64,000 nucleotides of DNA from CAYOXD01 sp964407825 (GTDB lineage Bacteria; Desulfobacterota; Desulfobacteria; Desulfobacterales; JAFDDL01): NCBI GenBank assembly GCA_964407825.1, contig CAYOXD010000003.1:18599-82598 (forward strand), in the 5' to 3' direction. A program made the position numbers and the translations under genes. This document shows positions 8,333-17,622 of the stretch, piece after piece. Position 1 is the first letter of the stretch. The number at the start of each line of letters is the position of its first letter. The notes beneath the pieces are model-generated. The model was not told the DNA's origin. It saw only the letters and a list, made by a program, of their open reading frames with translations, and ran no database searches.

Positions 8333-9685
8333 ATGTCCCAATCAGTCGCCCATACCGAAGGCCGGATCTATTCGGTTTCAAAACTCACCCAAGAAATTAA
8401 ATCTTTACTTGAAGATAAGTATCCATTTGTCTGGATTACTGGTGAAATATCGAATCTTGGAACCCCTTCATCCGGTCATGCCTACTTCACCCTGCGGGAC
8501 AGCCGGGCACAGATTGGCGCGGTCATGTTTCGCGGCCAGAACCGTCAGCTGAAGTTCGACCTGGCCGACGGGATGCAGGTGACGGGTCTGGCCAGGATCA
8601 ATGTTTACGAGCCCCGGGGGGTATACCAGCTCATTTTTGAGTTCCTTGAGCCCAAGGGCGCCGGCGCGCTGCAGATCGCATTCGAACAGCTGAAACAACG
8701 GCTGGCGGACGAGGGGCTCTTCGATCCCTCCCGCAAGAGGCCTCTGCCCTATTTGCCTCGGAAACTCGCCCTCATCACCTCTCCCACCGGAGCGGTAATC
8801 CACGACATGATCCGAATACTGGAGCGCCGATTTCCCGGCCTGTCGCTTCTCATCATCCCCGTTGCCGTGCAGGGGGATAGGGCTGCGGCGGAAATTGTCG
8901 AGGCCCTCGACCTGTTGCGCAGGGTTTCGGATATCGATGTGGCGATTCTTGCCCGGGGCGGCGGCTCCATCGAGGATCTGCAGGCCTTCAACGATGAGTC
9001 CGTGGCACGCGCCATCCACGCTGCGAGCGTGCCGGTGATATCGGCGGTCGGACATGAGACGGATTTCACCATTGCCGACTTTGTGGCTGATCTGCGCGCC
9101 CCGACCCCTTCGGCCGCTGCTGAACTGGTGGTACCGTTGAGATACGAGCTGGTTCGTCGGATCGCCACGCTGTCCCAGCGTCTCATATCTTGTTTTAATA
9201 AAAATGTCGACAACTTGAGGTCGGAGCTCACACGTCTGGACCGCCATCTGGTGGACCCCAGAAAGCGGATGCACGATCAGCGTATCCGGCTGGATGAGCT
9301 GATGGGCCGATTGACACGCACCGGCTCCGAGCAGATGGCCCTGCGCAGGGAGCGCCTCGGATGGCGGATCGGCCGTCTGCGCGCCTTCGGCGCGGCGGGC
9401 AGATGGGCCCGCCTTCGTGAGAAACTGCAGCGGTTGACCCATGACCTCATCAACGCCCGCCGGATGTATCACCGGTCAAGACGGCAGCAGCTTCGTGAGC
9501 TCATGGCGCAGCTGCATGCCTTGAGTCCCCTGGCCATTCTGAGCAGGGGGTACAGCATCACCCGAACGGTCCCGCAGGCGCTGGTGGTCAGGGATTGCAC
9601 CCAGGTGGTTCCCGGCCAGACCTTGGAAATTCTCCTCAGCCGGGGTGCCCTGACGGTGCGTGTCAGGGAGATGACAAACCGATGA
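8333..9685 (+). CDS. xseA: exodeoxyribonuclease VII large subunit
   Basis: 450 residues, close to the family length. The N-terminal OB-fold (about 15-105) includes ITGEISNLGTPSSGHAYF. The nuclease region has LARGGGSIEDLQAFNDE and SAVGHETDFTIADFVADLR, the family's conserved motifs. Then come long helices and a C-terminal segment with SRGYSI. It forms the catalytic subunit that degrades single-stranded DNA to short oligomers together with XseB, encoded next. ATG 8333 fits the family N-terminus; AAGGAG at 8311 is about 17 bases upstream, rather far. The frame is open further upstream, but that extension is basic and overlaps the previous gene. Confidence 0.97.
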   Translation: MSQSVAHTEGRIYSVSKLTQEIKSLLEDKYPFVWITGEISNLGTPSSGHAYFTLRDSRAQIGAVMFRGQNRQLKFDLADGMQVTGLARINVYEPRGVYQLIFEFLEPKGAGALQIAFEQLKQRLADEGLFDPSRKRPLPYLPRKLALITSPTGAVIHDMIRILERRFPGLSLLIIPVAVQGDRAAAEIVEALDLLRRVSDIDVAILARGGGSIEDLQAFNDESVARAIHAASVPVISAVGHETDFTIADFVADLRAPTPSAAAELVVPLRYELVRRIATLSQRLISCFNKNVDNLRSELTRLDRHLVDPRKRMHDQRIRLDELMGRLTRTGSEQMALRRERLGWRIGRLRAFGAAGRWARLREKLQRLTHDLINARRMYHRSRRQQLRELMAQLHALSPLAILSRGYSITRTVPQALVVRDCTQVVPGQTLEILLSRGALTVRVREMTNR

Positions 9686-9706
9686 TCCCCCCCCATAGGA
9701 CGGTCA

Positions 9707-9934
9707 ATGGCGACTAAAACATTTGAAAAGGCAATGCAGCAGCTGGAGAAAATAGTGGAGGAGCTCGATGCCGGCGAACTGCCGCTGGAAGCCTCCCTTA
9801 AAAAATTCGAGGAGGCCGTGGCCCTTTCCAGGTACTGCTCAGAGAAACTCGACGAATCGGAAAAGAGAATCGCCCTTTTGCTAAAGACTCCTGACGGCGG
9901 TCTCGAGGAACACCCCCTGGATGAGGAGCCCTGA
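9707..9934 (+). CDS. xseB: exodeoxyribonuclease VII small subunit
   Basis: 75-residue all-helical protein with the family signature: FEKAMQQLEKIVEELDAGELPLE, broken here as the segments FEKAMQQLEKIVEEL and AGELPLEASLKKFEEAV, then an acidic tail. It stabilises the XseA nuclease in the cytosol. It lies 21 bases after xseA and 12 bases before ispA, the classical order in many proteobacteria, so it is part of one operon. Confidence 0.96.
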   Translation: MATKTFEKAMQQLEKIVEELDAGELPLEASLKKFEEAVALSRYCSEKLDESEKRIALLLKTPDGGLEEHPLDEEP

Positions 9935-9946
9935 ATCGGATACGCT

Positions 9947-10846
9947 ATGTTTGAATTAAAATCTTATCTGAATGAGAAACGCCAATGGATCAACGGAGCC
10001 TTGGAGGCGCAGCTGACCGCCGCCACGGTCCCCGGAAGGCTTGCCGATGCCATGCACTACGCCGTCATGGCCGGTGGGAAACGCCTTCGGCCCATCCTGT
10101 GCACGGCAGCCGCCGAGGCCGCCGGTGGGCCGTGGAATGAGCCTGCCCTGCTCCTCTCGGCCTGTTCCCTGGAATTCATCCACACCTATTCCCTGATCCA
10201 CGACGATCTGCCGGCAATGGACGATGACGCCCTTCGCAGGGGGAAGCCGACCTGCCATATGGCCTTTGACGAGGCCACGGCCATTCTGGCAGGCGATGCC
10301 CTGCTGACGCTGGCCTTCGAGGTGCTCACCAGCGGTTTTGCGTCATCGGGAGGCCCGCCTGCCGCGGATTGGCTCCGGGTCATCCGCCACATTTCGCAGG
10401 GAGCAGGCGCCCGGGGGATGGTGGAGGGACAAATGCGGGATCTGGCCTCCGAAGGGCTCAGCCTCTCCCTCGAAGCGCTCGAAGCCCTTCACGGACTGAA
10501 AACCGGCGCCCTCATTCGGGCCTCGGTCGCTGCCGGGGCCACGTTGGGCCGGGCAGAAAGGGAGCAGGCGGACGCGCTGGACACCTATGCCCGTCATATC
10601 GGCATGGCCTTTCAGGTGGCCGATGATATCCTGAACGTGACGGGCGACGCCGCCCTCATGGGAAAGGCTGTTGGAACCGACCAGGCCCGGGGCAAGAACA
10701 CCTATCCCGGCCTCATGGGGCTGGCGGAAGCCGGGGAAAAAGCCCGGATCCACGTAGAAAGTGCCCTTGGCGCCCTGGACCGTTTCGACAGCCGTGCGGA
10801 TCCGCTGCGCGCCATTGCGCGCTATGTCATTGAACGCAAGAGATGA
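9947..10846 (+). CDS. ispA: polyprenyl synthetase, farnesyl diphosphate synthase type
   Basis: 299 residues. It condenses isopentenyl diphosphate with allylic diphosphates to give the C15 product used for quinone and cell-wall lipid carriers. The first Asp-rich motif is DDLPAMDDD (about 85-93) followed by RRGKPTCH; the second is DDILNVTGD (about 224-232). GGKRLRP near 44-50 is the substrate-binding stretch. Chain length (C15 or C20) cannot be fixed by eye, so the gene symbol is by homology and context. Its stop overlaps the dxs start by four bases (ATGA). Confidence 0.94.
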   Translation: MFELKSYLNEKRQWINGALEAQLTAATVPGRLADAMHYAVMAGGKRLRPILCTAAAEAAGGPWNEPALLLSACSLEFIHTYSLIHDDLPAMDDDALRRGKPTCHMAFDEATAILAGDALLTLAFEVLTSGFASSGGPPAADWLRVIRHISQGAGARGMVEGQMRDLASEGLSLSLEALEALHGLKTGALIRASVAAGATLGRAEREQADALDTYARHIGMAFQVADDILNVTGDAALMGKAVGTDQARGKNTYPGLMGLAEAGEKARIHVESALGALDRFDSRADPLRAIARYVIERKR

Positions 10847-12786
10847 GAATGAAAAATAAGGTTGACCGTGTGCTGAACAAATTGTGTTACCTAAACCAAA
10901 TCGATTCCCCGGCGGACCTCAAATCGCTTCCGCGCAGCGCCCTCCCGGCGCTGGCCAAGGAGATCCGGGAGCAAATCGTGGAGGTGGTGTCAAAGACCGG
11001 CGGCCACATAGCCTCCAGCCTCGGGGCCGTCGAACTGGCCATTGCAATTCACTATGTCTTCAATACGCCGTCGGACAAGGTGATCTGGGATGTGGGGCAC
11101 CAGGCCTACGCCCACAAGCTGCTTACGGGAAGGCGCGAGCGCTTTGCAACACTGCGCCAGCAGGGAGGTCTTGCCGGTTTTACCCGGATGAGCGAAAGCC
11201 CCTACGATGCCTTCACCACCGGCCACAGCAGCACCTCCATCTCCGCAGGTCTGGGCATGGCCGCGGCCAAGCGCCTCAAGGGCGAACACGACAAGGTGAT
11301 CGCCGTCATTGGGGATGGCTCCATGACCGCGGGCATGGCCTACGAGGGGCTCAATCAGGCCGGCGATATCCACAAGGACCTCATCGTCATCCTGAATGAC
11401 AACGACATGTCCATCGCGAAGAATGTCGGCGCCCTTTCCTCTTTTCTGAGCCGGGCATTTTCCAAAAGAAGGCTTCAGGAGCTGCGCAAGGAATTTGGCG
11501 ATTTCTTGAAATCACTGCCGAAAATAGGCGACGATGTATACAATTTCGCAAAGCGATCGGAAGAATCCTTCAAAACTTTTATTACGCCAGGCATGCTTTT
11601 TGAGGCGTTCGATTTCGAGTACTTCGGCCCCATCAACGGCCACAGGCTCAATCATTTGATCGACATTTTGAACAATATAAAGTGCTTCAATGAACCTGTC
11701 CTGCTTCATGTCACCACCCACAAGGGCAAGGGCTATGCACCAGCGGAGAAGAACCCCGTCTACTTTCACGGGGTGGGGTGCTTCGAGGTGGAAACGGGCG
11801 CAAGCCTGGCTGCGCCATGCTCGGTGCCGAGCTATACCCAGATCTTCGGGGATACCATGGTCAAGCTCGCTGAGGAGGATCCCCGCATTGTGGCCGTAAC
11901 AGCGGCCATGCCCGAGGGGACGGGCCTCGTGCCCTTCTCGAAGCGCTTCCCCGACCGTTTTTTCGATGTGGGCATCGCCGAACAGCACGGGGTCACCTTT
12001 GCCGCGGGGTTGGCGGCCGAGGGCATGAGACCGGTGGTAGCCATCTACTCCACCTTCCTGCAGCGGGCCTATGACCAGATCCTGCACGATGTGTGTATCG
12101 AATCGCTGCCGGTGGTGTTCGCACTGGATCGCGGGGGTATCGTGGGTGAAGACGGATCGACCCACCACGGCCTCTTCGATCTTTCTTTTCTCAGATGCCT
12201 GCCCAACATGGTACTCATGGCGCCTAAGGATGAAAACGAGCTTGCCCGGATGCTCCGGACCGCCCTGGCGCATGACGGTCCCATAGCATTTCGCTATCCA
12301 CGGGGAAGCGGCACCGGTGTTCCCGTCGATCCGCAGATCCCTCCCCTGCCCATCGGTAAAGGGGAGATCTTGACCCAGGGCGAGCATGTGCTTCTCCTGG
12401 CCATCGGACGTTCCGTGAACGATGCGCTACTGGCGGCAAAGATCTTATCGGTCGACGGCATCCATGCGACAGTGGTCAACTGCAGATTTATAAAGCCCCT
12501 CGATGCTACGCTGATCCATGATCTGGCAAACCGGATACCCAGAATTCTCACCATCGAGGAAAATATACGGCAGGGGGGATTCGGCAGCGCCGTTCTGGAA
12601 TGTTTGAGCGACCGAGGCGCCACGGGGTACAGGTTGAGACGCATCGGTATTGGAGATACGTTTGTGGAGCACGGCTCCCAGAAGCTCCTTCGCAGCCAGC
12701 AGGGCCTCGATGCAAACGCCATTGCTGCGGCCGCTCGGCAGCTCCTCGAAGGCCCCGTAGGAGGAACGACTCCCGTCAAAGGGTGA
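10843..12786 (+). CDS. dxs: 1-deoxy-D-xylulose-5-phosphate synthase
   Basis: 647-residue thiamine-diphosphate enzyme that makes DXP from pyruvate and glyceraldehyde-3-phosphate, the entry step of the MEP isoprenoid pathway. The cofactor motif is GDGSMTAGMAYEGLNQAG with the downstream NDNDMSI. The His-rich stretch WDVGHQAYAHKLLTGR and C-terminal GIAEQHGVTFAAGLA are typical. An N-terminal extension of about 20 residues precedes the usual start of similarity. It is coupled to ispA by a 4-base overlap. Together with ispF at 29.2 kb it shows that this organism uses the MEP pathway. Confidence 0.97.
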   Translation: MRMKNKVDRVLNKLCYLNQIDSPADLKSLPRSALPALAKEIREQIVEVVSKTGGHIASSLGAVELAIAIHYVFNTPSDKVIWDVGHQAYAHKLLTGRRERFATLRQQGGLAGFTRMSESPYDAFTTGHSSTSISAGLGMAAAKRLKGEHDKVIAVIGDGSMTAGMAYEGLNQAGDIHKDLIVILNDNDMSIAKNVGALSSFLSRAFSKRRLQELRKEFGDFLKSLPKIGDDVYNFAKRSEESFKTFITPGMLFEAFDFEYFGPINGHRLNHLIDILNNIKCFNEPVLLHVTTHKGKGYAPAEKNPVYFHGVGCFEVETGASLAAPCSVPSYTQIFGDTMVKLAEEDPRIVAVTAAMPEGTGLVPFSKRFPDRFFDVGIAEQHGVTFAAGLAAEGMRPVVAIYSTFLQRAYDQILHDVCIESLPVVFALDRGGIVGEDGSTHHGLFDLSFLRCLPNMVLMAPKDENELARMLRTALAHDGPIAFRYPRGSGTGVPVDPQIPPLPIGKGEILTQGEHVLLLAIGRSVNDALLAAKILSVDGIHATVVNCRFIKPLDATLIHDLANRIPRILTIEENIRQGGFGSAVLECLSDRGATGYRLRRIGIGDTFVEHGSQKLLRSQQGLDANAIAAAARQLLEGPVGGTTPVKG

Positions 12787-12792
12787 ACATGC

Positions 12793-13560
12793 ATGGCTGA
12801 TAGAAAAATCCGGCTGGACCGGCTTCTCGTCGACAGGGGCTTGGTGCGCAGCAGGGAACGGGCCCGGGCCCGGATCATGGCCGGCGAGGTGCTGGTCAAC
12901 CGCTTTCCGGTGGACAAACCGGGCACCCAGGTGGAAGCGAGCGCCCACGTGGAAATGAGGGGCCGGGACCTGCCCTACGTCAGCCGCGGCGGCTTGAAGC
13001 TGGCAGCCGCTCTGGAAGCTCTCTCATTGGATATCCGGAATTTCGACTGCATGGACGTAGGGGCCTCCACTGGCGGATTCACCGACTGCCTTCTGCAGCA
13101 CGGCGTACGCCGGGTGTTCGCGGTGGATGTGGGCTACGGCCAGTTGGCCTGGAAGCTGCGCCAGGATGCCCGGGTGGTAGTGATGGAGAGGACCAACATA
13201 CGCCATCTACCAGCCGAAAGCATCGAGACCCGGATGGACCTGATCACAATCGATGTTTCCTTTATATCCTTGAAGATCGTCGTGCCGGCGGCTCAGAAAT
13301 TCCTGAAGCCGGACGCGACGATCCTGGCCCTCATCAAACCCCAGTTCGAAGTAGGCCGCGCCCTGTTGGGAAAGGGCGGTGTGGTTCGCGACAGGCGGCT
13401 GCATGACCGGGTGATCCATGAACTCACCGCTTTTTTTTCGGGACTCGCGCTGGAGGCGGAAGGGATCATCCCCTCACCCATTGAAGGACCCAAGGGCAAC
13501 CGGGAATTTCTGATTTACCTGAGGCCGTCCAGCGGCGGAGGAACCCATTTTTGTCCTTGA
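12793..13560 (+). CDS. tlyA: TlyA family rRNA 2'-O-methyltransferase / hemolysin-like protein
   Basis: 255 residues. An N-terminal S4 RNA-binding domain (about 5-65; RLDRLLVDRGLVRSRERA) is followed by an FtsJ-like Rossmann methyltransferase with the SAM-binding loop DVGASTGGFTDCLLQ (about 87-101) and KPQFEVGR near 184. Characterised TlyA proteins methylate ribosomal cytidines; haemolysin is a historical label. The gene follows dxs by six bases, a common neighbour arrangement (xseB-ispA-dxs-tlyA). ATG 12793 is chosen; another ATG four bases upstream is out of frame. Confidence 0.94.
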   Translation: MADRKIRLDRLLVDRGLVRSRERARARIMAGEVLVNRFPVDKPGTQVEASAHVEMRGRDLPYVSRGGLKLAAALEALSLDIRNFDCMDVGASTGGFTDCLLQHGVRRVFAVDVGYGQLAWKLRQDARVVVMERTNIRHLPAESIETRMDLITIDVSFISLKIVVPAAQKFLKPDATILALIKPQFEVGRALLGKGGVVRDRRLHDRVIHELTAFFSGLALEAEGIIPSPIEGPKGNREFLIYLRPSSGGGTHFCP

Positions 13561-13654
13561 TTTTTATAGATGAAACATATAAAAAATCATATTTTAACAC
13601 TTGGTCATCTATCCAGTACGGGGTGTCTCAATATTTTTGCAGAGAGGAGCTTAA

Positions 13655-15727
13655 GTGACTGAAATGGTTGAACTTTTGAGAAGCATCGCCTTCGTTGCCC
13701 ACGGCGGCGCGGGGAAGACCTCTCTTGCCGAAGTCCTGTTGTACAACACCAGCGTGACCAACAGACTGGGCAAGGTCGAGGAAGGCAATACCGTGATGGA
13801 TTTCGAGCCGGAGGAACTCAAGCGAAAATCAAGCATCAGCACCGGTATTCATCAATTCCCATGGAAAAAACACAGCGTTAACATTCTGGACACGCCAGGA
13901 GACCAGAATTTTTTCTCCGACACCCGAAACTGCATGCAGGCCGCCGACAGTATCGTCCTGGTGATCGACGCAGTGGACGGGGTCAAGGTGCAGACGGAAA
14001 TGGGATGGGAATTTGCCGAGGAATTCAACCTCCCCGTGGTCATCTTTATCAACAAGCTGGACCGGGAACGATCCGATTTTACCAGGACATTTCAGGATGC
14101 CGTGAATTGTTTCACGCCGAAGCCGATTCTGCTCCAACTGCCCATCGGTTCCGAAGCCGATTTCCAAGGAGTGGTGGACCTCGTGGAAATGAAAGCCTAC
14201 CGGTACGACGAGAAGGGCAAAGCCTCTGTCGTGGACATACCCGAGGACATGAAGGATCAGGTGGAATCCGAACGCGAGGCCCTGATCGAAAACGTCGCCG
14301 AGGCCGATGACGCCCTCCTTGAAAGATATCTCGAAGGCGATATCCCGTCCGATGAGGAAATCAAGGCAGCCCTCAAAGCCGGCACGCTTTCCCGCGCCTT
14401 TGCACCGGTGGTATGCGGCTCTGCTACGAAGAATGTGGGCATCGACCTGGTAGCCGATATCATGGTCAATTGTCTGCCCTCCCCCCTGGATCGCGGCGGC
14501 ATCAGTGCCATGGGGGATACCGAAGACAAGGAGATTGTATGTGAGCCGGATCCGGACGCTCCGTTTGCCGGTTTTGTGTTCAAGACGATTTCGGATCCCT
14601 ATGCCGGCCGGCTTTCCATCTTCCGGGTTGTGTCCGGGACCCTGGGGGGGGATGGGATTCTTTACAATACCAGAAAGCAGGCAAAGGAGCGTTACAGCCA
14701 GCTACTGCGTCTGGCAGGCAAGGAACAGAAGCCTTGCGATAGTGCAGGGCCGGGTGCCATCGTTGCCGTGGCCAAGCTCAAGGACACCGGCACTGGTGAT
14801 ACCCTGTGCGCGGAAAGTCGCAAGGTTGCCTTCAGCTGCAGCGAGCCCCTGCCCTGTCTGATCTCCTACGCGGTAGCGGCACGGAACAAGGGAGACGAGG
14901 ACAAGGTGTTCTCGTCCCTTAACAGACTCTTGGAAGAGGATCCCGCGCTCAAGCTGACTCGGAACTCGGAAACAAAGGAGATCCTGCTTTCCGGACGCGG
15001 TGAAATCCACATTGAAACGGCTGTGGAAAAGGTCAAACGAAAATTCAATGTGGAGGTCGACCTCAAGCCACCCAAAGTCCCCTATCGGGAAACCATCAAG
15101 AAAAAGGTCCGGGTCCAGGGACGGCACAAGAAGCAGACCGGGGGACATGGCCAATTCGGAGACTGCTGGATCCGGATGGAACCCCTGTCCCGGGGGACCG
15201 GCTTCGAGTTCGTGGATGCCATTGTGGGAGGCGTCATCCCGAAAACCTATATTCCGGCCGTGGAAAAGGGCATTGTCGAATCTTCGGCCAAGGGCATCCT
15301 CGCGGGCTACCCGGTGGTGGACTTCAAGGTCAGTCTGGACGATGGATCCTTCCACGCGGTGGACTCATCCGAAATGGCCTTCAAGATCGCCGGATCCCTG
15401 GCATTCAAAAAGGCCCTGCAGGAGGCCAACCCCGTGCTGCTGGAACCCATCATGACCGTTTCCATCACCACACCTGACGAATTCATGGGCGATATCATGG
15501 GGGATCTCAACAGCCGGCGGGGGCGCGTCCTGGGCATGGACAGCAAGGGAAAGAATCAGGTTATCAACGCGCAGGTACCCATGTCCGAGTTTTTGACCTA
15601 TGCCATGGATCTTCGTTCCATGACCGGCGGCCGAGGGGTGTTCTCAATGGACTTCTCCCACTATGACGAGGTGCCGGCCCAGTTGGCCCAGAAGATCATC
15701 GAGGAGGTAAATCGGGAAAAGGGGTAG
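13655..15727 (+). CDS. elongation factor G paralogue with altered G3 motif
   Basis: 690-residue translational GTPase with the full EF-G layout: G domain, domain II, then domains III-V ending near 690. The P-loop is AHGGAGKTS (15-23) and G4 is NKLD. In G3, canonical EF-G has DTPGH with the catalytic His, but this protein has DTPGD (79-83), so His is replaced by Asp. The C-terminal domain IV-V motifs (HKKQTGGHGQFGD, FMGDIMGDLNSRRG) are conserved. It probably belongs to a divergent EF-G class, and a canonical EF-G gene would be expected elsewhere. The start is GTG 13655 with AGAGAGGAG upstream; ATG 13664 is an in-frame alternative. Confidence 0.9.
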   Translation: MTEMVELLRSIAFVAHGGAGKTSLAEVLLYNTSVTNRLGKVEEGNTVMDFEPEELKRKSSISTGIHQFPWKKHSVNILDTPGDQNFFSDTRNCMQAADSIVLVIDAVDGVKVQTEMGWEFAEEFNLPVVIFINKLDRERSDFTRTFQDAVNCFTPKPILLQLPIGSEADFQGVVDLVEMKAYRYDEKGKASVVDIPEDMKDQVESEREALIENVAEADDALLERYLEGDIPSDEEIKAALKAGTLSRAFAPVVCGSATKNVGIDLVADIMVNCLPSPLDRGGISAMGDTEDKEIVCEPDPDAPFAGFVFKTISDPYAGRLSIFRVVSGTLGGDGILYNTRKQAKERYSQLLRLAGKEQKPCDSAGPGAIVAVAKLKDTGTGDTLCAESRKVAFSCSEPLPCLISYAVAARNKGDEDKVFSSLNRLLEEDPALKLTRNSETKEILLSGRGEIHIETAVEKVKRKFNVEVDLKPPKVPYRETIKKKVRVQGRHKKQTGGHGQFGDCWIRMEPLSRGTGFEFVDAIVGGVIPKTYIPAVEKGIVESSAKGILAGYPVVDFKVSLDDGSFHAVDSSEMAFKIAGSLAFKKALQEANPVLLEPIMTVSITTPDEFMGDIMGDLNSRRGRVLGMDSKGKNQVINAQVPMSEFLTYAMDLRSMTGGRGVFSMDFSHYDEVPAQLAQKIIEEVNREKG

Positions 15728-15757
15728 ATCCGGTCCGCCAGGACTGAACGGGGGGGG

Positions 15758-16876
15758 TCAGGGCCGCACCCCGCAGTGACGTGTCGCGGCCTCGTCGAGC
15801 ATCTGGGCGAGCCCCCCCCTTTCTTCTGGGATAAAGCCGAGGGCTTTCCGCCAGACCTCGTCGTCCTCCATGCAAAGATACACCGTCAGCCCCGGAGCCA
15901 ATTCCCGGAACCAGGACACCATCTTCCGGTAGAGTGCGATCCGTAACGGCTTGAAGTACCGCATTTTACCGTCCAGGCCGGTTATGAACTCGCCATAAAC
16001 GATTTTCGAGCTGGGGAAACGCCGTTGGACGATGGGCTTTAGGGCAGCCATGAACCGAAAGGTGCCAAGGCTTACCCAGACGATGCGCTCCGGCGGAACC
16101 CGGGAAACGATCGCCTCCACCACCTCACGGTAGCCTGCCTCGCATCCCTCGTAGAGAACCATGGGGTCGAAGTGAAACGCCACGGGATAGCCCCACCGCG
16201 CACATTTAGCCGCGGCGTCCAGCCGTGCATCGAGACTGGCCGTGCCCCGTTCCTCCTTGCGGATCACCTCCCGGGTGTTGAGGGACCACGCCATGATGGT
16301 CTTGCCCCCATGGGAGAGGGACCTGACCCCATCGATGTAAACCGTCTTCGACTTGAGTTCCAGAACAGCCCGGGGCTGGGCCGCGAATTTCGGAATCAGA
16401 AACCGCGAAAGATCGGCTGCCGGCTCCCATATCAGGCTATCGGTGAACTCACCCGTGCCGACACGGTGGATCCCGGCCGTTGAAAACAGCGTCTCCAATT
16501 CCATGGAAAGATCGTCGTGGTTCACGAAGAATTGCAGAAGCGGCGGGTGAAAATAGGACTGGAGGATACAGTAGCTGCAGTCCATGCCGCAGTAAGTGCC
16601 TATATGGAGGATTTTGTAACCGCAGCAGGTATAGTGCTGGGTGCCCGGGCACGCCTTGATGAAGGCCCCCCGGTTTCGGGTGAGAAATAGTCGCCTTTTC
16701 CCCTCCAACTCAGGATCCGGGCCCGCCTCCGCCAACTCCCTGAAGACGGTATCCGCACCTTGAACGATCCGGCAGGAGACCCCGGGAAAGCGGGCTTTGA
16801 TGCGCACTGCAACGGGATCCTCCGCCACGCATCGATCGATGTAAAGCGCCGAGAGCTTCACCCTTCCAACACGCAT
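15758..16876 (-). CDS. spore photoproduct lyase-like radical SAM protein
   Basis: 372 residues. The radical-SAM cluster motif is CGMDCSYC (Cys96, Cys100, Cys103; the Cx3Cx2C spacing), followed by ILQSYF. The N-terminal stretch CPGTQHYTCCGYKIL and the later FHFDPM and SLGTFRF blocks match the spore photoproduct lyase family, which repairs a thymine dimer in spore DNA. Nothing else here suggests sporulation, so the substrate is probably different or the role is general UV repair. The C-terminus differs from authentic SPL, and the conserved Cys of Bacillus SPL cannot be assigned by eye. Its ATG shares one base with the stop of the kinase-like gene upstream, so the two are coupled. Confidence 0.87.
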   Translation of the reverse strand: MRVGRVKLSALYIDRCVAEDPVAVRIKARFPGVSCRIVQGADTVFRELAEAGPDPELEGKRRLFLTRNRGAFIKACPGTQHYTCCGYKILHIGTYCGMDCSYCILQSYFHPPLLQFFVNHDDLSMELETLFSTAGIHRVGTGEFTDSLIWEPAADLSRFLIPKFAAQPRAVLELKSKTVYIDGVRSLSHGGKTIMAWSLNTREVIRKEERGTASLDARLDAAAKCARWGYPVAFHFDPMVLYEGCEAGYREVVEAIVSRVPPERIVWVSLGTFRFMAALKPIVQRRFPSSKIVYGEFITGLDGKMRYFKPLRIALYRKMVSWFRELAPGLTVYLCMEDDEVWRKALGFIPEERGGLAQMLDEAATRHCGVRP

Positions 16877-17481
16877 CAGACCAGCTGGCAGACCATGTCC
16901 AGGGCCGTTTCCAGATCCATTTTCCCCATGTTCAGTACCAGATGGTACAGCTGGGGCCGGTCATAGTCTTCTATTCCAAATTTCCGGTATAGATTCGCCC
17001 GGCGTCTCTCCTCTGCCTCGACCGTATTCGATGCCTGCTTGTTGGACAGATGATACTTCTTCTCGATAAACGCCACTCGGTGATCCCTGCCGGCGATCAA
17101 AAGGATGTGCACCGCATCCTTTCGATCCTTCAAGACATATTGACTTCCCCTGCCAATGATAACGGCATTGCCCTCGTCCGCGATCTTGGTGATGATCGTA
17201 CGAAGGGCATCTACATAGATCTCCTCGTCGATATATCCGCGTTCGTTGGATATGACTCGGTCCACCAGGGATTTGGATAGAAGACTCGCCACGATCTTCT
17301 GAAAGGGTTTTCCCGCATCCTTTTCCATGGACGTCACCCAGTCCGTGGAAACATTCGCCTTTTCGGCAACCATCTGCAAAATTTCATTATCAAAGAGCGC
17401 ATATCCGAGTTTTTTTGAAATCATTTCCCCCAGCGTCAATCCACCGGCACCAAATTGGCGTGAAATGGTCACAACAGCCAT
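16876..17481 (-). CDS. cytidylate kinase-like family protein
   Basis: 201 residues. The N-terminus VTISRQFGAGG (3-13) is the P-loop variant of the cytidylate-kinase-like family, followed by FDNEIL near 31. A later IIGRGSQYVL and a basic helix (EERRRANLYRKF) are typical of this group. This family differs from the housekeeping Cmk and its substrate is unknown. ATG 17481 is chosen because AGAAGGAGG lies directly upstream; the open frame extends further but has no ribosome site. It is translationally coupled to the radical SAM gene. Confidence 0.85.
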   Translation of the reverse strand: MAVVTISRQFGAGGLTLGEMISKKLGYALFDNEILQMVAEKANVSTDWVTSMEKDAGKPFQKIVASLLSKSLVDRVISNERGYIDEEIYVDALRTIITKIADEGNAVIIGRGSQYVLKDRKDAVHILLIAGRDHRVAFIEKKYHLSNKQASNTVEAEERRRANLYRKFGIEDYDRPQLYHLVLNMGKMDLETALDMVCQLV

Positions 17482-17622
17482 GTATACCTCCTTCTCTGTC
17501 CCAAAAGACGCTCCCTCGAAATCAGCCATCGCCAGGAAAGCCGAACGCATAATTATTTTTTTAACATGTTCGCGTGGGTATATCAAAGCAAATCGGTTGC
17601 AGTCATTGAGAATACACCGTCA

